Origin: Aliikangiella marina
GTDB taxonomy: Bacteria; Pseudomonadota; Gammaproteobacteria; Enterobacterales; Kangiellaceae
Assembly (NCBI RefSeq): GCF_007004765.1
Contig: NZ_VIKR01000002.1
Span: 496,001 to 560,000 of the forward strand
Direction of reading: 5' to 3'
Length of the DNA stretch: 64,000 nt
How positions within the stretch are numbered: position 1 is the stretch's first letter; each line of letters opens with the position of its first letter. The position numbers and the translations under genes are program-made. The notes under the pieces are model-generated. The model saw only the letters and a list, made by a program, of their open reading frames with translations, was not told the origin of the DNA and did no database searches. Of the stretch, positions 26,845 to 35,591 are shown in pieces.

Positions 26845-28209
26845 TTAAAGTGGATTAAAGTGAGCAGTGAAATGTCTTAGCATCGGCGGTTCCCAAGTGA
26901 TATTTAACCCCGTAAGCGACGCTTTTTTCTGGTTTACCAAGTCAAGGCATTCAATGCAATAATCAATATGACTCTGAGTATAAACTCGACGTGGTATTGC
27001 CATTCTCACCAAGTCCATAGCTGCAGGAAACTCCTTACCATCTGCTTGTTTGCCAAACATGACTGTTCCTATCTCACAAGCTCGAATACCACCTACGCGA
27101 TACATTTCGATGGCTAATGATTGACCTGGATAGTTCAATGGATTGATGTGTGGCAGCATCGCCCTGGCATCAATGTAAACTGCATGCCCACCAACCGGTT
27201 TCATGATTGGAATTCCAAGCTTGTCGAGAGCGTTCCCCAAGTATTCGGTAGAACGAATTCGGTAGTTTAAATAGTCCTCTTCAACAACTTCCTCTAGTCC
27301 AACAGCCATCGCTTCCAAATCTCTTCCTGACAGACCGCCGTAAGTTGGAAAGCCTTCGGTAAGGATAAGCATGTTTCTCGCGCTCATTGCAAGCTCATCA
27401 TCATTGAGCGCCAACCAGCCTCCCATGTTGACCAGTGCGTCTTTCTTGGCACTCATGGTCATGCCATCTGCATAACTAAAGATTTCTTGAACGATTGCTT
27501 TTGGTGTTTTATCGGCATATCCAGGTTCTCTGAGTTTTATGAAATATGCGTTTTCAGCGAATCGACACGCATCGAGGAACAAAGGCTTGCCAAACTCTTC
27601 GCAGAGTTTTTTAGTCTCGCGAATGTTCTCCATGGACACGGGTTGGCCGCCGCCCGAATTATTAGTGATGGTTAACATCACTAATGGGACATCATCAGTG
27701 CGAGTCTCTAAGAGATCTCTGAGGCGAGCTAAGTCCATATTGCCCTTAAATGGGTGTTCAAGTCGCGGGTCGAGCCCTTCCTGACGAACTAAATCGAGTG
27801 CTTCAGTTGTGGTTGCCTCTACATTGGCTCGGGTGGTATCAAAGTGAGTATTATTGGGAATCACTTTGCCTGGACCACCAACCAGTGAAAAGAGTATTTT
27901 TTCAGCAGCTCTTCCTTGATGGGTTGGAATGATATGTTTGAACGGTGCCAGTTCTTTGAGTGCCGATTCGAAGCGGTAAAAAGAGGGGGAGCCCGCATAG
28001 CTCTCGTCTCCTAGTTGGATTCCGGCCCACTGTTTGGTACTCATTGCTGAGGTGCCTGAGTCAGTGAGCATGTCGATCAGTACATCATCTGATTTAAGGG
28101 CGAAGAGATTGTAGTTGGCCTTTTTTAAGAAAGACTCTCTTTCGAGTTCGGTGGTCATGGTTAATGGTTCAACCGACTTTATACGAAATGGTTCAATAAT
28201 CGTTTTCAT
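26845..28209 (-). CDS. tnaA: Tryptophanase (PLP beta-eliminating lyase)
   Basis: A 454-residue PLP enzyme of the tryptophanase/tyrosine phenol-lyase family. It releases indole, pyruvate and ammonia from tryptophan. The PLP lysine lies in SYADGMTMSAKKDALVNMGG. Three discriminating positions favour tryptophanase over tyrosine phenol-lyase: FDTT (Asp, where the phenol-lyase has Thr), IRACEIG (Ile, where the phenol-lyase has Arg) and LRHFTA near the C-terminus (His, where the phenol-lyase has Phe). The N-terminus (EPFRIKSVEPL, AMSTKQWAGI) looks more like tyrosine phenol-lyase. It is somewhat shorter than E. coli TnaA. No TnaC leader or linked tryptophan permease was found. Confidence 0.85.
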   Translation of the reverse strand: MKTIIEPFRIKSVEPLTMTTELERESFLKKANYNLFALKSDDVLIDMLTDSGTSAMSTKQWAGIQLGDESYAGSPSFYRFESALKELAPFKHIIPTHQGRAAEKILFSLVGGPGKVIPNNTHFDTTRANVEATTTEALDLVRQEGLDPRLEHPFKGNMDLARLRDLLETRTDDVPLVMLTITNNSGGGQPVSMENIRETKKLCEEFGKPLFLDACRFAENAYFIKLREPGYADKTPKAIVQEIFSYADGMTMSAKKDALVNMGGWLALNDDELAMSARNMLILTEGFPTYGGLSGRDLEAMAVGLEEVVEEDYLNYRIRSTEYLGNALDKLGIPIMKPVGGHAVYIDARAMLPHINPLNYPGQSLAIEMYRVGGIRACEIGTVMFGKQADGKEFPAAMDLVRMAIPRRVYTQSHIDYCIECLDLVNQKKASLTGLNITWEPPMLRHFTAHFNPL

Positions 28210-28566
28210 TGAGGTTTTAAATAGGTGTCAGATTTAAACAGAGCATTTAGTGCGCGAGTTACTTTATAGAGAGAATTGTGCGGCGAACCATCACATCGCC
28301 TCTTGACGTGTGTCAATTTGTGCGTTTATTACCAATAGTGGGATTTTTCTGCCTCGAATCACAATTTAATGAATATGTAAAAATTAACAGGAATTAAAAT
28401 TTGCCTATTCTTTTAAATCTGATATAAATACCGCCGGACCGATCGAGTAACATTGTCGGTCTTTAAAAAACACTTCACGGACTCGAAGCTAATAATAAAA
28501 CGAACTAGCTCTATTCTTATATGAATAATCCGTTGAAGTTTTAGCCTTACATTTCGGGGATTTCAT
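28210..28566. other. tnaA leader and divergent gap with palindrome
   Basis: Upstream of tnaA there is a perfect inverted repeat TTGAC-GTGT-GTCAA (28303-28316); on the minus strand its first half also reads as a -35-like TTGACA. Short minus-strand frames in the leader encode no tryptophan, so no TnaC-type attenuator was found. Nothing else was recognised before the lipoprotein gene, whose start is preceded by GGGG. Confidence 0.4.
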
Positions 28567-29628
28567 ATGAATAAAATACTATCGACTTCGCTTGCGATCA
28601 GCTTCTTAGCTTTAACGGGTTGCGCTACTGGTTACAAAACAACCATCGCGCCTGAATTTAAAAGCAGCCAAAAAGATGTCCATTTAGCTTCATTCATCGC
28701 TCAAAAAGAGATGGATGCTCGAGCGCCACTTGCTAACTCAGCGGGGGTTGGTGCGCAGTTCGGATTAATCGGTGCATTGGTTTCTGTAGCCATTGATTCT
28801 TCTGTTAACCAAACCAATATTGAAAACAAAGAAGTTCAAATTGCACCACTCCGTGATGCATTGATTGATTACGACTTTAATACGCCGTTTCACCAAGAAG
28901 TGACTAATAAAATCGCTAAAATCGATTGGATAAACGTTACCAACCAAACTGAGGTCAATGATCAAAACGAGATCGAGTTAAAAGATGGTTATTTTCTAAA
29001 AGTTGACACAAGCTATTCACTTTCATCAGATTTCACGACATTACAAGTCTTCACTAATGTTAGTTTGAATAATGTGACCAATGAAAAAGATAAAAAAACT
29101 GGCAAGCCTAAGCAAAAAGTTGAGACGTTATTCCAGAATCTTTATAAATATTCTTCGCCATCGTTGGAGCGCTTGACGAAAACTAAAGAAGAGTATGATG
29201 CTCAAGTTGCGGAAGTCGAGGCTTGGTATGAAGCACGACTGGCTAAGTTAGAAAAAAATAAAAGTAAAGGTGACCTAAGAGCGGCAAAGAAACGCAAAAT
29301 GCGCAACATTAAAGAAGAATATTCATTTGCCGAAGGTAACTTGAAAATGGCTGAGTTGTGGGCGAAAGATGAAGCTGCACTTGCGAAGCAACATCTAAAC
29401 GAGTCTGCATTTGAGATCAGCAAAATGATTTTATTAGATTTGTCTGATACTAAAACGATTGATGAGTACAAAAAAGATAAGTCTATTCAGACCTATGAAG
29501 ATGGACTACAAGTCGTTTCAGAAGGTGCACAACGAGTAATTGTTCGTGATATTCAAACGGCAATGGCTGGTCAACTCTGCTCACTGAAAAAAGGTGATTC
29601 GGGTAATCACTGTAAGTTCAAACTATGA
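28567..29628 (+). CDS. Putative lipoprotein with charged helical C-terminal half
   Basis: A 353-residue protein with a lipoprotein signal (LALTGC, Cys19), so likely membrane-anchored and facing the periplasm or outer membrane. After a short glycine-rich stretch (LANSAGVGAQFGLIGALVSVAID) there is a beta-rich middle and then a highly charged helix-forming region (about 195-290: KEEYDAQVAEVEAWYEARL...). I do not recognise the family. It overlaps the next lipoprotein gene by four bases (ATGA), so the two are probably partners. Confidence 0.75.
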   Translation: MNKILSTSLAISFLALTGCATGYKTTIAPEFKSSQKDVHLASFIAQKEMDARAPLANSAGVGAQFGLIGALVSVAIDSSVNQTNIENKEVQIAPLRDALIDYDFNTPFHQEVTNKIAKIDWINVTNQTEVNDQNEIELKDGYFLKVDTSYSLSSDFTTLQVFTNVSLNNVTNEKDKKTGKPKQKVETLFQNLYKYSSPSLERLTKTKEEYDAQVAEVEAWYEARLAKLEKNKSKGDLRAAKKRKMRNIKEEYSFAEGNLKMAELWAKDEAALAKQHLNESAFEISKMILLDLSDTKTIDEYKKDKSIQTYEDGLQVVSEGAQRVIVRDIQTAMAGQLCSLKKGDSGNHCKFKL

Positions 29629-30161
29629 TTAGGTTAATCACTTGTTGTTTGTTAGGGCTGCTTATGGCTTGCGGTCCTTCTTCGTCTAAAATCAGGCTTA
29701 AAATGGACTATATTGAGCCTGATGATCCAGTAGAACTTAACGAATGTTCTGAGCGATTTGTCGTTAAAGATGTGAGAAAAAACAAACAGTCACTTGGAAA
29801 TTATGGCGGCCTGGCAATTAATACTGAAGAGAGCACCGAAGAGTGGTTGAAAAATGCATTATCTGTCCACTTTAGAGAATCTTTGAATGTTGATGTCGCA
29901 GGAGAAACGTCTCCGTCTAATCAAGATTGGTCGATCAACTTGAAAAAAAGTTATGTCACAACGCTAGCAGCTAAATTTTCTGCAAATGTTGTTTTGACCG
30001 TTGAAAACAAAGATAAAAATTTCAGAAAACTATTTCGAGGCAACAGTGTGACGACCAATTGGGCAGGCAAAGAGCACGAGATGTTAGAGTCGCTTAATCT
30101 TGCTCTGCAAAATGGTCTCGAGAAGCTTGAACCAGAAATACGTGATATTTGCACACTATAA
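29625..30161 (+). CDS. Putative lipoprotein, partner of the preceding gene
   Basis: A 178-residue protein with lipobox LLMAC (Cys16). The mature part has a strand-rich pattern and ends with a cysteine-containing tail (EIRDICTL). SVTTNWAGKEHEMLESLNLALQNGLEKL suggests a C-terminal helix; this layout resembles small outer-membrane-associated lipoproteins such as the YajG type, but the resemblance is only general. Coupled to the upstream lipoprotein by an ATGA overlap. Function unknown. Confidence 0.72.
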   Translation: MIRLITCCLLGLLMACGPSSSKIRLKMDYIEPDDPVELNECSERFVVKDVRKNKQSLGNYGGLAINTEESTEEWLKNALSVHFRESLNVDVAGETSPSNQDWSINLKKSYVTTLAAKFSANVVLTVENKDKNFRKLFRGNSVTTNWAGKEHEMLESLNLALQNGLEKLEPEIRDICTL

Positions 30162-30212
30162 ATCAATGCTAAATCATTCAAATGCGCCGTATCGCGTAGT
30201 TTGAACCTACTT

Positions 30213-30241
30213 AAAAGCCAGTCGCAATGATTGGCTTTTTA
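30213..30241 (+). terminator. Terminator after the lipoprotein pair
   Basis: AAAAGCCA (30213-30220) pairs with TGGCTTTT (30232-30239), followed by further T. Located about 50 bases after the second lipoprotein stop. Confidence 0.8.
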
Positions 30242-30431
30242 ATTTTTGCTTTTCTCTTAGTGATTGAAGTCATTTCCAGTCTTTCATAAACAACATCTTT
30301 CGAATTAAAACCTGTAACAACCGGATCTGCTGTCTCAACCTTGTATAACCACCTGAGTCGCTAGTTTCTTGATTTAAACTGAGAATGGAGTAGTTTATAT
30401 TGAAGACTCTGAAACATATCAAGGTAGCGCC

Positions 30432-30890
30432 ATGTTTATCGCTCAGCTAAATATAGCAAAAGCCAAATTTCAGTTGGATTCGCCGCAGCTTGCGGATTTT
30501 ATGGAGAATCTTGATCCGGTTAACGCCACCGCGGAGTCATCGCCGGGATTTATTTGGCGGCTAAAAGACGACAGTGGCCATGCGGTTTCTATTCAGGCTT
30601 TTGAAGATCCGCAGATGATTATCAATTTGTCTGTTTGGCAAAGCGTTGATGCGCTGAAGAATTTTATGTTCAAAACACACCATGTTGATTTTTTAAAACG
30701 CAAACAAGAGTGGTTTGAGCGGCTTAAGGCTGCGAGCCACGTATTGTGGTGGATTCCAAAAGAGCATCGCCCGAGCTTAGAAGAAGCCAAAGAACGACTT
30801 TTTTATTTAAGAGAATTCGGCGATTCCCCCTACGCATTCAGTTTTAAACGCCAATTTAGCACCGAGGATCTTAAATCTTATCGCCACTAG
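30432..30890 (+). CDS. DUF3291 domain protein
   Basis: A 152-residue cytoplasmic protein. FIAQLNIAKAKFQLDSPQLADFMENLDPVNATAESSPGFIWRL is the signature opening of DUF3291 proteins, followed by INLSVWQSVDALKNFMFKTHHVDFLKRKQEWF and VLWWIPKEHRPSLEEAKERL. The fold is expected to be a dimeric ferredoxin-like alpha/beta barrel as in antibiotic-biosynthesis monooxygenases, but no activity is known. It stands alone. Confidence 0.85.
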   Translation: MFIAQLNIAKAKFQLDSPQLADFMENLDPVNATAESSPGFIWRLKDDSGHAVSIQAFEDPQMIINLSVWQSVDALKNFMFKTHHVDFLKRKQEWFERLKAASHVLWWIPKEHRPSLEEAKERLFYLREFGDSPYAFSFKRQFSTEDLKSYRH

Positions 30891-31137
30891 GAGAGATAAA
30901 AAACACTCGAGCCACCATTCTTTTTAAACTTTCCTTAACCGGCAGTATTGCTAAACCGGGACGCCGTTAAAAATTGCGTGGGGAGATAATTGTATTTGAA
31001 TCTCAGTATTCATCGCGACGACATAGACACAGTTTAGATTTACCTCCTCAATTTCCAATCAAAATTGCGGCTAAATGTAGAATATTTTTTGTACAAGGAT
31101 ATACTGTTTATTCCCGCCTAGAGACAAGGACTCGAAA

Positions 31138-31602
31138 ATGATTAAGTTTAAGCTTAACGGTAAGTCAGTAACTTATGAGGGCGATTCCAGCAAGCCCTTG
31201 TTGTGGTTCGTAAGAGAAGATGCAGAATTAACCGGCAGTAAATTTGGCTGTGGTGTCGCTATGTGCGGTGCCTGTACGATGCACCTGAATGGCAATCCAG
31301 TGAGAGCCTGTTCCACACCTATCTCGATGGTTGATGGCGGCTCAGTCACGACAATCGAAGGTCTTGAGTCTAAAACGGCTAAAGCGGTACAAACGGCATG
31401 GCAAGATCTCGATGTAGTCCAGTGTGGCTATTGTCAGTCGGGTCAAATCATGTCTGCGGTGGCTTTGCTGGAAAAAAACAACAAGCCTACTGATGAGGAT
31501 ATCAATGCTGCAATGGATGGAAATCTCTGTCGTTGTGCGACTTATCATCGGATACGCAAAGCAATTCATAATGCGTCTAAATCCTTAGCGAAGGAGGCAT
31601 AA
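31138..31602 (+). CDS. (2Fe-2S) subunit of a xanthine-dehydrogenase-family oxidoreductase (IorA type)
   Basis: A 154-residue electron-transfer subunit with two [2Fe-2S] clusters. The plant-ferredoxin cluster ligands are in FGCGVAMCGACTMHL and VRAC; the second cluster ligands are in VQCGYCQSGQIM and GNLCRCATY. It is encoded directly upstream of the molybdenum subunit, with AAGGAGG for the next start in its final codons. The two-subunit layout without a FAD subunit is that of isoquinoline 1-oxidoreductase and related aldehyde or nicotinate dehydrogenases. Confidence 0.92.
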   Translation: MIKFKLNGKSVTYEGDSSKPLLWFVREDAELTGSKFGCGVAMCGACTMHLNGNPVRACSTPISMVDGGSVTTIEGLESKTAKAVQTAWQDLDVVQCGYCQSGQIMSAVALLEKNNKPTDEDINAAMDGNLCRCATYHRIRKAIHNASKSLAKEA

Positions 31603-31605
31603 AAC

Positions 31606-33783
31606 ATGAACTTTTCAAGGTTTGTCCCTCAAAAACAAAATTTAAGTCGCCGAGAATTCCTTAAAGTTTCATCACTAGCAGCTGGAGCAGGCTTTGCGAT
31701 TGGCAGCGTGCCGCTGGTTGCAGGAGAAGCTACGCCGGCCGTTCAACAAGGTCTGGGGCATTTTATAAAAGTGACGTCAGACAGCCTCGTTACTGTCGTT
31801 ATTAAGCATCTCGACAAAGGCCAGGGTGTGACCACTGGACTGACCGCAATTGTTGCGGAAGAGATGGACGCTGACTGGTCGCAAATGCGTTGGGAGTTTG
31901 CTCCTGCTGACGCCACTAAATACAACAATTTATTCTTTGGGCCCGTTCAGGGGACTGGTGGTTCAACTGCAATTGCTAACTCTTGGATGCAACTCAGGCA
32001 GGCTGGCGCTGCAGCAAAGCATATGATGGTCAAAGCCGCGGCTAAAAGATGGCAAGTTGCTCCTGCGGAAGTCACTGTTGCAGAGGGAAAAATTAAGCAT
32101 AAGAGCGGCAAAACCTTGAGCTTTGGTGATGTTGCGAGTGATGTCGCTAAAATGACTGCACCAGAAAAACCAAACCTTAAAGACCCGAAAGACTTTAAAC
32201 TTATCGGAAGCAACATCCCGAGGATCGATAGTCCCGAAAAAACTAAAGGCAAAGCCAACTACACACTGGATGTTAACCAACCTGGAATGCTGAAAGCCGT
32301 AATCATTCATCCTCCCCTGTTTGGCGCAACAATAAAAAGCCTCGATAAGAGTGAAGCGTTAAAAATGAAGGGCGTTAAAGCGGTTGTGCAAACCCCTCGT
32401 GGTGTCGGAATTGTGGCTGATTCGTATTGGACCGCGACCCAAGCGCGTCAAGTGGTAAAGATTGATTGGGATGAGTCCGCGGCTGAAAAAAGAGGCTCCA
32501 AGGAGCTATGGAAATCATATAAAACCATGGCTCGGGAAGAGGGCCAAGTTGTCAGAAATGATGGCGACGTGACGAAAGCTTTTAAGGAAGCGGCGAAGAC
32601 GATTAATTTGGAATTTGAATTTCCATATTTGGCTCATTCGGCGATGGAGCCAATGAACTGTGCAGTACAAATTAAAGAGGGCCAGTGCGATATTTGGACC
32701 GGCTCTCAAATTCCAACTGTTGACCAAGGGGTAGCAGCAAGTGTTGTCGGATTAACGCCTGACAAAGTCAATATTCACACCCAGTTTGCCGGTGGAAGCT
32801 TTGGTCGTCGAGCCGTACCCAATGCTGACTTTGTTTTAGATGCGGTGTTAATTGCCAAGCTTTCTGGGCTTGATGCGCCGATTAATCTGCAATGGTCGCG
32901 AGAAGATGATATGCAAGCCGGTTACTATCGACCAATGACCTATCAAGAGATGAAAGCCTCGTTTGACGACAAAGGTGAGCTCTCGGGTTGGCATCAGCGT
33001 GTTGTATCGCAATCAATTTTGAGAGGTACGCCATTTGCGGGCATGATTCAAGGTCCGCTCGATATGACTTTAGTCGAAGGCGGACATAATCTACCTTATG
33101 CGATGGATAATATTAAAGTTGATGGCCATGAGGCTAGCGTTGGTGTGCCTGTGTTGTGGTGGCGCTCTGTCGGTCATACCCACAACGCCTATTCAACAGA
33201 AGTTTTTCTTGATGAAGTTGCACGAACAATGGGCAAAGATCCGGTTCAATTTCGCTTGGAGCGCTTGAAAGAACATCCTCGTCATGCGGGTGTTTTAAAA
33301 CTCGCTGCAGAAAAAGCCGGCTGGGGTAAAAAGCTCCCCAAAAACAAAGCGCAAGGCGTCGCGGTTCACGAGTCTTTTAGTAGCTTTGTTGCGGAAGTCG
33401 CTGAAGTTACCGTAAACGATGATGGTACCTACAGCGTGGACAAAATAGTTTGTGCGGTTGACTGTGGTATTGCGATCACGCCTGATGTCATTAAAGCGCA
33501 AATGGAAGGGGGAATAGGCTACGGATTAGGCTCGTGTATGAGCGAAGCGGTAACCTTAACTGACGGTAAAGTTGATCAAGCAAACTTCTACAATTATTTC
33601 CCGATGCGAATGAGTAAGATGCCTGAAATTGAAGTGCATATTGTTCAATCGGGCGAGTCGCCCACAGGCGTCGGCGAACCTGGAACTCCGCCTGCGGGGC
33701 CGGCGGTGGCTAACGCGCTAAGGAAGTTCTTGAAAAAGCCACTGACTAAACTGCCATTTGGTGACAGGTTAGATTTGGCTTAG
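31606..33783 (+). CDS. Molybdopterin-binding subunit of a xanthine-dehydrogenase-family oxidoreductase (IorB type)
   Basis: A 725-residue catalytic subunit. The N-terminus carries a twin-arginine signal (SRREFLKVSSLAAGAGFAIG), so the folded heterodimer with the Fe-S subunit is probably exported to the periplasm. Cofactor regions include GSTAIANSWMQLRQAGAAA, FAGGSFGRRAVPNADFV and the C-terminal PTGVGEPGTPPAGPAVANAL with the active-site Glu. The substrate, whether an aldehyde or an N-heterocycle, cannot be told. No maturation factor of the XdhC type is adjacent. A terminator follows. Confidence 0.92.
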   Translation: MNFSRFVPQKQNLSRREFLKVSSLAAGAGFAIGSVPLVAGEATPAVQQGLGHFIKVTSDSLVTVVIKHLDKGQGVTTGLTAIVAEEMDADWSQMRWEFAPADATKYNNLFFGPVQGTGGSTAIANSWMQLRQAGAAAKHMMVKAAAKRWQVAPAEVTVAEGKIKHKSGKTLSFGDVASDVAKMTAPEKPNLKDPKDFKLIGSNIPRIDSPEKTKGKANYTLDVNQPGMLKAVIIHPPLFGATIKSLDKSEALKMKGVKAVVQTPRGVGIVADSYWTATQARQVVKIDWDESAAEKRGSKELWKSYKTMAREEGQVVRNDGDVTKAFKEAAKTINLEFEFPYLAHSAMEPMNCAVQIKEGQCDIWTGSQIPTVDQGVAASVVGLTPDKVNIHTQFAGGSFGRRAVPNADFVLDAVLIAKLSGLDAPINLQWSREDDMQAGYYRPMTYQEMKASFDDKGELSGWHQRVVSQSILRGTPFAGMIQGPLDMTLVEGGHNLPYAMDNIKVDGHEASVGVPVLWWRSVGHTHNAYSTEVFLDEVARTMGKDPVQFRLERLKEHPRHAGVLKLAAEKAGWGKKLPKNKAQGVAVHESFSSFVAEVAEVTVNDDGTYSVDKIVCAVDCGIAITPDVIKAQMEGGIGYGLGSCMSEAVTLTDGKVDQANFYNYFPMRMSKMPEIEVHIVQSGESPTGVGEPGTPPAGPAVANALRKFLKKPLTKLPFGDRLDLA

Positions 33784-33828
33784 CGACGGCTTGATGAATC
33801 GTTGAATAGTTAAGTTATAGTTGGGAGT

Positions 33829-33859
33829 GGGGAGCCGCGTTATGCTCCCCAAGTTTTTT
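33829..33859 (+). terminator. Terminator after the oxidoreductase operon
   Basis: GGGGAGC (33829-33835), 8-base loop, GCTCCCC (33844-33850), then AAGTTTTTT. Lies between convergent genes. Confidence 0.82.
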
Positions 33860-33875
33860 ACGACAAGTTAAGAAT

Positions 33876-34265
33876 TTATAAAACCATTTTACCCAAGACA
33901 TCGCGAGCTTTGTCTGAGTCTGAGCAACTGATTGATACGATCACAAAGCCATCATGGTGTTCGACAATATTAATTCCCCGAATATCAATACTCGCTTCCG
34001 CCAACGTTCGAGAAATTTTTGCAAGAGCGCCCGATTCGTCGAGTACTCTGACTAAAATTCCGGCGCGCGAGACAACATGGTAGCCAGCATCGGTTAGCAA
34101 TTGATAAGCTTTTTCGGCATCACAGGATTGCAGCTTAATTAATGCGGTTGTTTCGACTTTTTGCGCGCCAATGTTTTGAATATTCAATTGTGCTTGACTT
34201 AACAGTTCGGTGATATCTGCGAGAAGCCCAGTGTAATCTTTTGCGACGATAGTAAGGTTTTGCAT
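33876..34265 (-). CDS. Double ACT-domain protein linked to a decarboxylase
   Basis: A 129-residue protein made of two ACT domains: residues 1-67 (NLTIVAKDYTGLLADITELLSQAQLNI) and 68-129 (GILVRVLDESGALAKISRTLAEASIDI). ACT domains bind amino acids and report them to a partner. The gene starts 10 bases after the PLP histidine decarboxylase-like gene on the same strand, so the two are very probably cotranscribed. The protein may sense histidine or a related amino acid and modulate the enzyme; this is inference from context. No catalytic or DNA-binding domain is attached. Confidence 0.8.
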   Translation of the reverse strand: MQNLTIVAKDYTGLLADITELLSQAQLNIQNIGAQKVETTALIKLQSCDAEKAYQLLTDAGYHVVSRAGILVRVLDESGALAKISRTLAEASIDIRGINIVEHHDGFVIVSISCSDSDKARDVLGKMVL

Positions 34266-34275
34266 GACTGGTCTC

Positions 34276-35394
34276 CTAATGAGTTTGTTGTGTTTTTATA
34301 TCGGAAACAAAAGCATCAATATGATGTTTTTCGACATTGGGCATACAAATTAAATGAGTGATGCCATTAGCTGTCGCAAGCTGATATTTTTCTTTTATTG
34401 AGTCGTGAACTTCAGGCAACACGACTGTAATTGCATTTGGATTGCGCCAAGCTTCGATGCCGATTTTTATCAGTTCTTGCTCAGCGTAGGCCGCTGTCTC
34501 GAGGCTGTGGTTGACTCTGTCTGCAAAGCCTTTTTCCCCCAGCTTTTTTATCGCATACCAAAGTACTAAAGGTGTAAAACCATTTCTCGAACCGGTGATT
34601 GTGGTATCCAAACAACCGATGTACGCTATCGAGCGCGCGATACGCTCCACCTTATCTTTCCTTGCCAATACAATTCCGCAAGGGATCGGTGAACCGATAA
34701 ACTTATGACCACTGATAGAAATACTATCTGCGCCATCAGCAAAATCATAGGCGGGTCTTGGGTTCAAAAAAGGGTTAATTGCGCCGCATAGTGCTGCGTC
34801 TGAATGAATGTAATGCTGAGTAATAGAGAACTCTTCGAATATCGCTTTTATCTTGTTGATATCGTCTTTGCCCTCCGTCATGGTCGTGCCGCTATTAGCA
34901 AATACGATGGCCGGTAAATCTCGATGAATACGAATAGTTTCACGTAAGTCATCGTAATCAATTTCGCCGCTTTTTTGAGCTCGGATCATAATGTGTCGCA
35001 TATTCAACAAGTGCAAGTTTTTGGCAACAGAATAATGAGTTTCTTGCGAGAAGTAACAGATACCTTGAGGATAGATTTCTCGAGCCAAGTAGAGTCCATA
35101 GAGATTACCTTCGGTGCCGCCATTGGTGACGTATCCCCACCAATTATTCTCTGGCGCCCTTAACAACTTAGCAAAGAACTCGATCACTTCGCGTTCGAAC
35201 TCTCGGCTATCGACTTTCCAGGTGGAATCAATGAAAGGGTCGCCGAGATTATTGAGCGGGTATTGTAGTAGCTCCGCTAGCTCTTCATAGGAGAAGTCTT
35301 TACTGACCGGGTAGCCTAAATAACTGTCGGTATTGCGTGCGATACGACTTTTGAATTCGTTAAGACGTTCACTAACTTGCTGATTTAAAGACAT
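34276..35394 (-). CDS. hdc: PLP-dependent histidine decarboxylase
   Basis: A 372-residue group II amino-acid decarboxylase. It lines up with Morganella-type histidine decarboxylase: GYVTNGGTEGNLYGLYLAREIYPQG, TGSRNGFTPLVLWYAIK and, around the PLP lysine, SISISGHKFIGSPIPCGIVLARK. The expected reaction converts histidine to histamine and CO2 in the cytoplasm. No antiporter for histidine/histamine exchange is nearby, so an acid-resistance role is not evident; no siderophore genes flank it either. It leads a two-gene unit with the ACT protein. A related acidic or aromatic substrate remains possible. Confidence 0.85.
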   Translation of the reverse strand: MSLNQQVSERLNEFKSRIARNTDSYLGYPVSKDFSYEELAELLQYPLNNLGDPFIDSTWKVDSREFEREVIEFFAKLLRAPENNWWGYVTNGGTEGNLYGLYLAREIYPQGICYFSQETHYSVAKNLHLLNMRHIMIRAQKSGEIDYDDLRETIRIHRDLPAIVFANSGTTMTEGKDDINKIKAIFEEFSITQHYIHSDAALCGAINPFLNPRPAYDFADGADSISISGHKFIGSPIPCGIVLARKDKVERIARSIAYIGCLDTTITGSRNGFTPLVLWYAIKKLGEKGFADRVNHSLETAAYAEQELIKIGIEAWRNPNAITVVLPEVHDSIKEKYQLATANGITHLICMPNVEKHHIDAFVSDIKTQQTH

Positions 35395-35591
35395 AAATTT
35401 AACCTGTCCGCATAATCTATTGGGTGTTGATGATAGATTGGATGGATCGTCACATTAAGAGATTGCCGATGGCCGCGGATTATACCACCAGTGTGGAGGA
35501 AGGACTATTGCATCTTGTTTTAATTGGGCCGAGCCATTAAAGTAAATAAATAATAACTAATAAGATATTAAATAATTACTAGGGATTCATA

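Noticed and set aside
28210-28400. Possible TnaC leader peptide upstream of tnaA
   Set aside because: The short minus-strand frames here contain no Trp codon and no terminal Pro arrangement.
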